Source: Salipiger thiooxidans (GTDB taxonomy: Bacteria > Pseudomonadota > Alphaproteobacteria > Rhodobacterales > Rhodobacteraceae). From it: a stretch of DNA of 64,000 nucleotides. A program made the translations under genes and the position numbers. This document shows, one piece after another, positions 9,159-16,691 of this stretch. Position 1 is the first letter of the stretch, and each line of letters opens with the position of its first letter. Location: positions 186,001 through 250,000 of the forward strand of contig NZ_FNAV01000010.1 of NCBI RefSeq assembly GCF_900102075.1, written 5' to 3'. Below the pieces are notes generated by a model that was not told the origin of the DNA, did no database searches, and worked only from the letters and a program-made list of their open reading frames with translations.

Positions 9159-10423
9159 GCGGCGGCGGTGGAGGTCGCGGTGAACTTGGACACCGGCACG
9201 TCAATGCGGCTGGCGGAGGGCGGGCGCCCGGCATAGCGCGTGGCAAGGCTCAGCGGGCCCGCGGTGATCCGGAAGTAGTCGTAATCGAGCGGCCGGTCGA
9301 AGGCGCAGAGATACTGGAAGTGCAGCCGGAAGAAGCGCCAGCGCAGCGCCTTCCAGCGCTCGGGGCTGAGCGACCGGGTGAACTGCGCCGAGAACACCAG
9401 TGGCCAGCGCCGGCCCTCAGGGGCAACCCCCGAGACCGCGACCGGATCGCAGAGCGCGAAGGCGCAGCCGTCGCCCGGCGCGGTCACGTCGACCCAAGTC
9501 AGCTCGTCCCGCGCCGAGAGAAAGGCGAGGTCCGCCCGCAGCCGGTGCGCCTCGCGCAGGAAGGACACCATCGGCACCACCTGCCCGAGGCTCAGGAAGG
9601 CCAGCCGTGGCCCCCGCGCGGGCACCCTGCCCTGACGGATGAGATCGGCGAGGACCGAGACCGCCAGATGCGCGCCCGAGCTGTGGCCGACCACCAGCAC
9701 CTCGTCAGCGTCGCTCTCGAGCGCCTCGGCGATGATGTCGGTGAACCGGGCCATGCGCGCCCCAAGCTCGGGCGGGTTGGCGCCGCGGTACTGGGCGGAA
9801 TAGGCGTAGTCGTGCATGAGGTAGTAGGCGTAGAGCTTGCCGTCTTTTGCTTTGAACCAACGCAGCAGCGCCACCGCCGCGACGATGCCTGCGCCCGCGC
9901 CTACGAGCCGGGTCGCGATCCCCGCCCAAGGCGCGAGCAGTCCCGCCAGCGCGCAGACCAGCCAGCCGGTCAGGATCGCGGCAAGGAGCTGCAGCAGCAG
10001 CATCCCCACCGGGTAGAGCGCCGCGATCACCGGCCCCTTGCGCAGCCGCATCAGCCGCCGCAGCGCGCCGGTGGCGATGTATTCCCACGCCGTCCGCACC
10101 AGCTGGAGATAGGTGCCGGGGATGGTGTTGGACATGCTGTCGCGCACGATGTCGGACCAGACCAGCACCTCGACCGCGGCCTCGACTTCGACCCCGTCGA
10201 TCCGGGCCGAGACCTGCCAGCCGTAGGGACCGCCCGGGCGCTTGGGCGTCAGCGCCAGCTCGTAGCCCGAGATCGCCGCCTGCGCGGCGCCCTCCTTGCG
10301 GTAAAGCTCACGGTAGCGCCTTGGGTGAATCGGGTCGTAGCCCGGGATGTAGAACACCCGGCGTCGGGACACCTCCTGCCCCGGCTGGCCCTTTGATGGG
10401 AGATCCTGCGGGTCTTCGCCCAT
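9155..10423 (-). CDS. Membrane-associated alpha/beta-hydrolase-like protein with GHSSG motif
   Basis: A 422-residue protein. Residues 22-30 (RVFYIPGYD) and the GHSSG nucleophile-elbow motif at 246-250 suggest an alpha/beta-hydrolase or lipase fold. The region 130-190 holds two to three hydrophobic helices inserted between the first strand and the elbow, so the protein is probably anchored in the inner membrane. No clear signal peptide is seen. It sits directly upstream of the P450 with a 4-bp overlap, which suggests a shared lipid or ester substrate. The catalytic Asp and His cannot be assigned with confidence, so activity is an inference. Confidence 0.6.
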   Translation of the reverse strand: MGEDPQDLPSKGQPGQEVSRRRVFYIPGYDPIHPRRYRELYRKEGAAQAAISGYELALTPKRPGGPYGWQVSARIDGVEVEAAVEVLVWSDIVRDSMSNTIPGTYLQLVRTAWEYIATGALRRLMRLRKGPVIAALYPVGMLLLQLLAAILTGWLVCALAGLLAPWAGIATRLVGAGAGIVAAVALLRWFKAKDGKLYAYYLMHDYAYSAQYRGANPPELGARMARFTDIIAEALESDADEVLVVGHSSGAHLAVSVLADLIRQGRVPARGPRLAFLSLGQVVPMVSFLREAHRLRADLAFLSARDELTWVDVTAPGDGCAFALCDPVAVSGVAPEGRRWPLVFSAQFTRSLSPERWKALRWRFFRLHFQYLCAFDRPLDYDYFRITAGPLSLATRYAGRPPSASRIDVPVSKFTATSTAAA

Positions 10424-10556
10424 TCCCTCGCCCCTTCTGTCGCGACCCTCGCCCTAGCATGGGGTTTGGGCAAGACTGTGGCGCCCGGCCGTCGATCTTG
10501 CTCCGGCTGCCCCTGCGACGCACTTGGCGCAAGGACCGGCCGGGGATCAGGCGGGA

Positions 10557-11309
10557 TCAGCCGAGCTCGCCCAGTGCCGGGAAGGTCTCGAGCAGCCAGA
10601 AGGAGAAGGCCGAAAAGGCGCCGGTGAGCAGCATCAGGCCGACCGCGACCAGCAGCAGCCCCATGACCTTCTCGATGAGCCCCATGTGGCGCTTGATCCG
10701 GTTCATCAGCCCCATGGCGCGGCTCAGGAAGATGGCGGCCAGCAGGAACGGCAGTCCCAGACCCGCCGCGTAGACCGCCAGCAGCGCGGTGCCGCGCGCG
10801 ATCGAGGCCTCGGAGGCCGCCATCGACAGGATCGCGCCCAGCTGCGGCCCGATGCAGGGGGTCCAGCCGAAGGCGAAGGCGAGCCCGAGGATATAGGCGC
10901 CGAAGGCCGAGCCACCGGTGTCGCCGGTCTCGATCCGCGCCTCACGGTCGAGGAAGGGGATGCGAAAGACGTGCAGGAAGTGCAGGCCGAAGACGATCAC
11001 CACAACGCCCGAGATCCGCGCCAGAAGCAGCTGGTTCTGCAGGAAGAACGTCCCGAGCCACGAGGCGGTGAAGCCGAGCAGCACGAAGACGGTCGACAGC
11101 CCCAGCACGAAGAACAGCGCGGCGGTGAAGGCGCGCAGCCGGGCGCGGCCGCCGGCTTCCATCTCGGCGAGGCTCACCCCCGACATGAAGGCGAGATAGG
11201 GCGGCACGATTGGCAGCACGCAGGGGCTCAGGAACGAGATGACCCCGGCGAAGAGCGCCACGAACATCGCCGGCAGCAGGCTGGCGTCTATGATGTCGAT
11301 TCCGAACAT
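10557..11309 (-). CDS. ccdA: Cytochrome c biogenesis protein CcdA (DsbD transmembrane type)
   Basis: A 250-residue inner-membrane protein with six hydrophobic helices. The conserved redox cysteines are in SPCVLPIVPPYLAF (Cys30) and GWTPCIGP (Cys151). Family knowledge: CcdA carries reducing equivalents from cytoplasmic thioredoxin across the membrane to periplasmic thiol proteins, keeping apocytochrome c heme-binding cysteines reduced. Two c-type cytochromes are encoded at 38-39 kb, though not in the same operon. It stands alone between the hydrolase-like gene and rne. Length and motifs match the short CcdA form, not full DsbD. Confidence 0.93.
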   Translation of the reverse strand: MFGIDIIDASLLPAMFVALFAGVISFLSPCVLPIVPPYLAFMSGVSLAEMEAGGRARLRAFTAALFFVLGLSTVFVLLGFTASWLGTFFLQNQLLLARISGVVVIVFGLHFLHVFRIPFLDREARIETGDTGGSAFGAYILGLAFAFGWTPCIGPQLGAILSMAASEASIARGTALLAVYAAGLGLPFLLAAIFLSRAMGLMNRIKRHMGLIEKVMGLLLVAVGLMLLTGAFSAFSFWLLETFPALGELG

Positions 11310-11542
11310 ATCGCATGGGTAGAAGATAACGGCACCCGCGTCACGCGGCGCGAGGTCACATCCCCGTGGAAAGCCGTGGCGTGGTGTATCGGTGTGGCGC
11401 TTGGAAGGCTTCGGCCAACGGGCAGCGCGTTCCCCTGTCTCGCCGGAAAGCCCCGCCCGGCCTGGCTTGACCTTGCCAGTAGATCCGCCCGTGTCGCACA
11501 GGTGTGCCGTAACGCACTCGCACCAATGCGCCGCAAAGCAGA

Positions 11543-11569
11543 AAGGCCCCGGACTGGGTCCGGGGCCTT
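11543..11569 (-). terminator. Intrinsic terminator of rne
   Basis: A perfect 11-bp inverted repeat, AAGGCCCCGGA with TCCGGGGCCTT and a 5-base loop, is followed on the minus strand by a T-rich stretch (TTTCTGCTTT). It lies about 35 bases after the rne stop codon. Confidence 0.8.
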
Positions 11570-11602
11570 CGTGCGTTCAGGTATCAGGCGATCCGCGCCG
11601 GG

Positions 11603-14600
11603 TCAGCGACCGACCGACCACCAGCCGCGCCGCTTGGGCTTGTCGTCAGCATCGGCACTTGCGCCTTCGGTGACGGACTCGGGCTGCGGCTCTTCCGCGG
11701 GGGTCTCGTCGACGGCAACGTCTGCCGGAGCCTCTTCCGAGGTCTCTTCGGCTGCCGCTTCCGGTGCCGCCTCGGGCTCGGCCTCGGCCACCTCTTCGGC
11801 AACCGGTGCTGTCTCCTCGACGGGCGCGGCCTCGGCCACCTCGGACTCCGCCGGCGCTTCCGCGGCGACGGGCTCGGGCGTCTCGGTTGCGGCCTCCGCC
11901 TCGGGTGCCTCGGCGACGGGCTCTGCCACCACCTCTGCCACCGGCTCGGCGGGCTCTGCGACGGGCTCGACCGTTTCGGCAACAGGCTCGGCCTCGGCGA
12001 CCGGCGCGGCCTCGACGGCTTCGGGAGCCGCTGCGACCTCGGGCTCCGAGGCCTCGGCAGCAGGCGCCTCGGGCGCTTCGACCACGGCGGCCGCTTCAGG
12101 CTCGCTGGCCGGATCCGCCTCGGCGGTTTCCGTCACCTCTTCGGTCTTCTTGGCGCGGGAGCGCGACCGCGAGCGGGTGCGCTTGGGCTTGGCGGGCGCT
12201 TCCTCCTCGGCCGGAGCGGCCTCGGGGGTCTCGGCGGCCGGGGCCTCCTCGGGGGCTTCGGTCACAACCTCGGCCGCTGCCTCTGCCGCGACCGGGGTGG
12301 CCGGCGCTTCCGCCGTCACCTCGTCCGACGCGTCGGCATCGCCGTTGTCGTTACCCTCGTCCGAGCCATCGCTCTCGCCGTTCTCGTCGTTCTCGCGCGA
12401 CTTCGAGCGCGAGCGACGCCGACGCCGGCGGCGCTTCTTGGGCTTGTCGTCGTCGTCCTGCTGGGTCGGGGTCTCGACCGTGGTCTCCTCCTCGACCTCC
12501 TCGACCTCCTCGACTTCCGCCTCGAGCGCGTCCTCGTCGACCTGGTCCATCAGCGTGGTGTCGACCGACACCACCGGCGCCACGACCTCGGGCACGTTGC
12601 GCGTCGCGGTCTTGAACTTCTCCATCGAGAAGTCCGGCGAGACCAGATGCGTGTCGCCTTCGATGCGCACGGCCATGCCGTAGCGCCCCTCGATCATCGC
12701 GACATGCTCGCGCTTCTGGTTCATCAGGTAGTTTGCGATGCCCACCGGCACCTTGACCAGAACCTCGCGCGAGCGGCGGCGGGTGCCCTCTTCCTCGATC
12801 TGGCGCAGGATGTTCAGCGCCATGTTGTCGTCCGAGCGGATCAGGCCGGTGCCGTGGCAGGCCGGGCACGGCTGCGTGGTGGCCTCGATCATGCCCGGGC
12901 GCAGACGCTGGCGCGACATCTCGAGCAGGCCGAAGCCCGAGATCCGGCCCACCTGGATGCGGGCCCGGTCGGTCTTGAGCTTGTCCTTGAGCTTCTTCTC
13001 GACGGCGGCGTTGTTCTTGCGCTCTTCCATGTCGATGAAGTCGATGACGATCAGACCGGCAAGGTCGCGCAGACGCAGCTGTCGGGCCACCTCCTCGGCG
13101 GCCTCGAGGTTGGTCTTGAGCGCGGTCTCCTCGATCGAGCCTTCCTTGGTGGCCCGGCCGGAGTTCACGTCGATGGCCACCAGCGCCTCGGTCACGCCGA
13201 TGACGATGTAGCCGCCGGACTTGAGCTGGACCGTCGGGTTGAACATCGAGCTGAGGTAGCTCTCGACCTGGTAGCGCGCGAAGAGCGGCATCGGGTCGGC
13301 GTAGTGCTTCACGTTCTTCGCGTGGGACGGCATGATCATCTTCATGAAGTCCTTGGCGATGCGGTAGCCGCGGTCGCCTTCCACGTGAACCTCGTCGATC
13401 TCGCGATTGTAGAGGTCGCGGATCGAGCGCTTGATGAGGTCACCCTCCTCGTAGATCTTGGCGGGCGCGATGCTTTGCAGCGTGAGGGCGCGGATCTGCT
13501 CCCACAGGCGCTGGAGGTACTCGTAGTCGCGCTTGATCTCGGTCTTGGTGCGCTTGGCGCCAGCGGTGCGGATGATCAGGCCCGCGCCCTTGGGCACGTC
13601 GATCTCGGCGGCGATCTGCTTAAGCTTGGAGCGGTCGGTGGTGTTGGTGATCTTGCGCGAGATGCCACCGCCACGGGCGGTGTTCGGCATCAGCACACAG
13701 TAGCGGCCGGCCAGCGACAGGTAGGTGGTCAGCGCGGCGCCCTTGTTGCCACGTTCTTCCTTGACGACCTGCACCAGCATGATCTGGCGCACCTTGATGA
13801 CTTCCTGGATCTTGTACTTCCGCGGGCGCGGCTTGCGCTTGGGGCGGATGTCTTCCTCGGTGTCATCGTCGGCCACGGATTCGATGCTGTCGTCGCCGGA
13901 GACGTGATCGTCCTCGTCGTCGTCCTCATCCTCGTCGTCGGCCTCGGTGTCGCGAGCCTCGGGTGCCTCGTCCTCGTCCGCGATCGCCTCGGCAGCCGCC
14001 TCGTCGGACGCGGCCTCTTCGGTTGCGGTCCCGGTGGTCACGATGTCTTCGCTGTCGCCGGATTCGGGCGCGTCGGCGGGCTCGGCCACGGGGGCCTCGT
14101 CCACCAGCACCATGGGCGACAGACCCTCGGCGGTGTCCTCGCCGTGCTCCTCGTCACCAAGGTCGATGGTCTCCATCCCCTTGATCTCGGAGACGTCCGC
14201 CGAGGTGGTCTTGTCGTCGCTGCGGGTCTTCTCGGCCTTGGACCGGGTGCGCGAACGGGACCGGCGCGACCGCGTGGAGCGCGCGCGCGACTTTTCCTTC
14301 TCGTCGTCCTCGTCATCGGCCTCGGCGGCAAGCGCGGCCTCTTCCTCCATCAGCGCCTGACGGTCGGCGACGGGGATCTGGTAGTAATCCGGGTGGATCT
14401 CCGAGAAGGCGAGGAAGCCGTGACGGTTCCCGCCGTAATCCACGAAGGCCGCCTGCAGGGACGGCTCGACGCGCGTCACCTTGGCGAGATAGATGTTGCC
14501 GGCTAGCTGACGCTTGTTTTCCGACTCGAAGTCGAATTCCTCGACCTTGTTTCCGTCGACCACCACGACGCGGGTCTCTTCCGCGTGGGTGGCGTCGATG

Positions 14601-14617
14601 AGCATTTTCTTTGCCAT
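11603..14617 (-). CDS. rne: Ribonuclease E
   Basis: A 1,004-residue endoribonuclease that initiates mRNA decay and processes rRNA and tRNA precursors. Start MAKKMLIDATHAEETRV at 14617 is the conserved N-terminus of alphaproteobacterial RNase E. An S1 RNA-binding domain follows, interrupted by a long acidic and Arg/Ser-rich insertion (about residues 95-270). The catalytic DNase I-like region contains VAIDVNSGR and VIDFIDM, and the zinc-link CPACHGTG lies near residue 590. The C-terminal 250 residues are low-complexity Ala/Glu/Pro with Arg-rich patches, the expected scaffold for degradosome partners. The long intragenic acidic blocks are normal for this order. Identity is secure. Confidence 0.96.
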   Translation of the reverse strand: MAKKMLIDATHAEETRVVVVDGNKVEEFDFESENKRQLAGNIYLAKVTRVEPSLQAAFVDYGGNRHGFLAFSEIHPDYYQIPVADRQALMEEEAALAAEADDEDDEKEKSRARSTRSRRSRSRTRSKAEKTRSDDKTTSADVSEIKGMETIDLGDEEHGEDTAEGLSPMVLVDEAPVAEPADAPESGDSEDIVTTGTATEEAASDEAAAEAIADEDEAPEARDTEADDEDEDDDEDDHVSGDDSIESVADDDTEEDIRPKRKPRPRKYKIQEVIKVRQIMLVQVVKEERGNKGAALTTYLSLAGRYCVLMPNTARGGGISRKITNTTDRSKLKQIAAEIDVPKGAGLIIRTAGAKRTKTEIKRDYEYLQRLWEQIRALTLQSIAPAKIYEEGDLIKRSIRDLYNREIDEVHVEGDRGYRIAKDFMKMIMPSHAKNVKHYADPMPLFARYQVESYLSSMFNPTVQLKSGGYIVIGVTEALVAIDVNSGRATKEGSIEETALKTNLEAAEEVARQLRLRDLAGLIVIDFIDMEERKNNAAVEKKLKDKLKTDRARIQVGRISGFGLLEMSRQRLRPGMIEATTQPCPACHGTGLIRSDDNMALNILRQIEEEGTRRRSREVLVKVPVGIANYLMNQKREHVAMIEGRYGMAVRIEGDTHLVSPDFSMEKFKTATRNVPEVVAPVVSVDTTLMDQVDEDALEAEVEEVEEVEEETTVETPTQQDDDDKPKKRRRRRRRSRSKSRENDENGESDGSDEGNDNGDADASDEVTAEAPATPVAAEAAAEVVTEAPEEAPAAETPEAAPAEEEAPAKPKRTRSRSRSRAKKTEEVTETAEADPASEPEAAAVVEAPEAPAAEASEPEVAAAPEAVEAAPVAEAEPVAETVEPVAEPAEPVAEVVAEPVAEAPEAEAATETPEPVAAEAPAESEVAEAAPVEETAPVAEEVAEAEPEAAPEAAAEETSEEAPADVAVDETPAEEPQPESVTEGASADADDKPKRRGWWSVGR

Positions 14618-15120
14618 GTTGTCCGTCTGCACGGCGCAAGCGCCCCTCCTCCACCGGGAGGGGGACGAAGGGGAGTTGCGGCGTGGCTTGTCTGGGCGAG
14701 TTGCGGCGCGCAGGCACGGGAAGACGCTTGGTCTTCGCCCTGGTGCCTCGTCTGCGTCGCACGCTTCATCGCGGTTCTTCTCCGACGCTGGCACGGACCT
14801 TGCCGCGCTGCGCCTGTTATCTGCCCGCAACCGTGAGGCGGTCCGGGCGGTCTTCGGGTGGCCTTTCGGCCCGATCGGTCTGCACCGGGTCCTTGTCGGG
14901 GACGCGCCGGCGCAGCGAAACTCTCTGGCATCGCCAAGCATTATGGGAGGCCTGACAGCCAGCATAAGGGAAGGGGTGTGGAAAAGACAATATGGAATGT
15001 GACAGTCGCGATTTTCCGCGCGCGAGGCGGCGCGCCGCCCCGATGCAACTCCCCGCCCGGTGCCGCGTTGGTCCCCGGGTGCTGCGCATCGCGGCGCCGT
15101 CTGACGAGAAGGAGCACGAC
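14618..15120. other. Divergent control region between rne and the OsmC-like gene
   Basis: These 503 bases carry no convincing gene. On the rne side, CCCCTCC (14643-14649) pairs with GGAGGGG (14657-14663), a stable hairpin about 25 bases before the rne start codon. RNase E genes in other bacteria are autoregulated through leader structures, so a role is possible but unproven. On the OsmC side a relatively AT-rich stretch at 14,975-15,015 is the likeliest promoter. GC-rich sequence in between shows nothing else. Confidence 0.4.
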
Positions 15121-15546
15121 ATGATCCGCAAGAAGGGATCCGCGAACTGGAAGGGCAGCCTCAAGGAAGGCACCGGCACAATCTCGACCGAATCCGGCGT
15201 GCTGGACGAGGTGAACTACGGCTTCAACAAGCGCTTCGAGGGCGCGCCAGGCAGCAACCCCGAGGAGCTGATCGGGGCCGCACACGCGAGCTGCTTCTCG
15301 ATGGCGCTGAGCATGGTGCTGGGCGAGGCCGGCTTCACCCCGGACGACATCTCGACCGTCGCCACCGTCTCGCTCGAGAAGAGCGACGCCGGCTTCGCGG
15401 TGACCGCGAGCCACCTCGACGTGACCGCCAAGGTGCCCGGCGCCACGGCCGAGCAGTTCGCCGAGGCGGCAGCGACGGCCAAGGAGAATTGTCCGATTTC
15501 GAAGCTTCTGAGCGCCGAGATCACCATGGACGCCACGCTGGCGTAA
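15121..15546 (+). CDS. OsmC/Ohr family peroxiredoxin-like protein
   Basis: A 141-residue protein of the OsmC type. It begins KKGSANWKGSLKEGTGTIS and has the conserved HASCFSMALSMVLGEAG segment around residues 58-73, with the first redox cysteine, and ENCPISKLL near residue 122 with the second. OsmC proteins reduce organic hydroperoxides in the cytosol and are induced by osmotic and peroxide stress. AAGGAG lies seven bases before the ATG. It is monocistronic and followed by a repeat element and a large inverted repeat. Length (about 140) matches OsmC better than Ohr. Confidence 0.9.
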   Translation: MIRKKGSANWKGSLKEGTGTISTESGVLDEVNYGFNKRFEGAPGSNPEELIGAAHASCFSMALSMVLGEAGFTPDDISTVATVSLEKSDAGFAVTASHLDVTAKVPGATAEQFAEAAATAKENCPISKLLSAEITMDATLA

Positions 15547-15553
15547 CGGCGGC

Positions 15554-15607
15554 AAGGGGGCGCTGCCCCCTTCGCGCGCCGGGGCGCGCTCACCCCCGGG
15601 ATATTTG
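15554..15607 (+). repeat. REP-like intergenic repeat, copy 1
   Basis: The element runs AAGGGGGCGCTGCCCCC (a short hairpin), then a second GC hairpin (CGCGCCGGGGCGCG), then CACCCCCGGGATATTTG. A second, inverted copy with the same order of parts lies at 42183-42235. Elements of this look are common between genes in Rhodobacteraceae. Here it follows the OsmC stop codon. Confidence 0.65.
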
Positions 15608-15658
15608 AAGGCCAGTGGAAGACAGGGCGAAGCGCGCGCGTCTTCCACTGGTCCAAAT
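15603..15658. terminator. Long inverted repeat between convergent genes
   Basis: CCAGTGGAAGAC (15612-15623) and GTCTTCCACTGG (15640-15651) form a perfect 12-bp stem, flanked by a second complementary pair ATTTG / CAAAT. It lies between the OsmC gene and the convergent dehydrogenase gene, so a bidirectional terminator is the simplest reading. It overlaps the end of the REP-like element. Confidence 0.55.
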
Positions 15659-15702
15659 GATACCCTCCGGAGGCCTCCGGCGTGTCAAATGGGCGCGGGA
15701 CG

Positions 15703-16575
15703 TCAGCCGAAGGCCTTGAGGCGCCTGATCAGGCTCGAGGTGTCCCAGCGGCCGCCGCCCATCGCCTGCACGTCCTTGTAGAACTGGTCCACGAGCGCGG
15801 TGACGGGGAGCGGCGCACCGATCTCCTCGGCGGTGGCGAGGCAGATCGCGAGGTCCTTGCGCATCCAGTCGACCGCGAAGCCGTGCTCGAACTTGTCGTC
15901 GATCATGGTGCCGTAGCGGTTCACCATCTGCCACGAGCCGGCGGCGCCGCCGCCGATCACGTCGACCACAGCACGGCCGTCGATACCCGCCTTCTCGGCG
16001 AAGGCCAGCCCCTCGGAGAGGCCCTGTACCAGGCCCGCGATGCAGATCTGGTTGACCATCTTGCACTTCTGGCCGGCGCCGCTGTCGCCGATGCGGCGGC
16101 AGAGCTTCGAGTAGGCGTCGATGACCGGCTCGGACATGTCGTAGTCCGGCTGGTCGCCGCCGCACATCACCACGAGCTGGCCGCTCTCGGCCCCCGCCTG
16201 CCCGCCCGAGACCGGCGCGTCGACGAAACCGAAGCCGTTTTCCTTCGCGACTTCATAGAGTTCCGCCGTGACCTTCGAGCTCACCGTGGTGTGGTCGACG
16301 AAGATTGCCCCCTCGGACATGCCCGCGAAGGCACCGTCCTCGCCGAGGCAGACCGAGCGCAGGTCGTCGTCGTTGCCGACGCAGGCCATGACGAACTCGG
16401 CGCCCTCGGCGGCCTCGCGCGGGGTCGGCGCCATCTTGCCGCCGTGTTCGGTCGTCCAGGCCTCGGCCTTTGCGGCGGTCCGGTTGTAGACCGTGACCTC
16501 GTGACCGGCTTTCACCATATGCCCGGCCATGGGATATCCCATCACCCCGAGCCCAAGGAATGCGCATTTCGCCAT
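15703..16575 (-). CDS. NAD(P)-dependent beta-hydroxyacid dehydrogenase (3-hydroxyisobutyrate dehydrogenase-like)
   Basis: A 290-residue cytosolic dehydrogenase. The Rossmann dinucleotide motif FLGLGVMGYPMA starts at residue 6. DAPVSGGQAGAESG at about 118-131 is the substrate-binding signature, and the catalytic lysine is in GQKCKMVNQ near residue 170. This is the beta-hydroxyacid dehydrogenase family that includes 3-hydroxyisobutyrate, tartronate semialdehyde and glyoxylate/succinic semialdehyde reductases. Valine degradation is one possible role given the hydrolase at the window start, but the genes are 14 kb apart. The exact substrate is open. Confidence 0.85.
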   Translation of the reverse strand: MAKCAFLGLGVMGYPMAGHMVKAGHEVTVYNRTAAKAEAWTTEHGGKMAPTPREAAEGAEFVMACVGNDDDLRSVCLGEDGAFAGMSEGAIFVDHTTVSSKVTAELYEVAKENGFGFVDAPVSGGQAGAESGQLVVMCGGDQPDYDMSEPVIDAYSKLCRRIGDSGAGQKCKMVNQICIAGLVQGLSEGLAFAEKAGIDGRAVVDVIGGGAAGSWQMVNRYGTMIDDKFEHGFAVDWMRKDLAICLATAEEIGAPLPVTALVDQFYKDVQAMGGGRWDTSSLIRRLKAFG

Positions 16576-16691
16576 GGTTCAACCCTCCGTTATCGCTGAC
16601 GTTGGCTGTGTTGTCGCCGCTCCCCCGGGCCTTGGCAAGGGGGCGGCCACGCGGTAAGCCCGCCCGAAGACCGGTGAACGGGGAAATCCTG

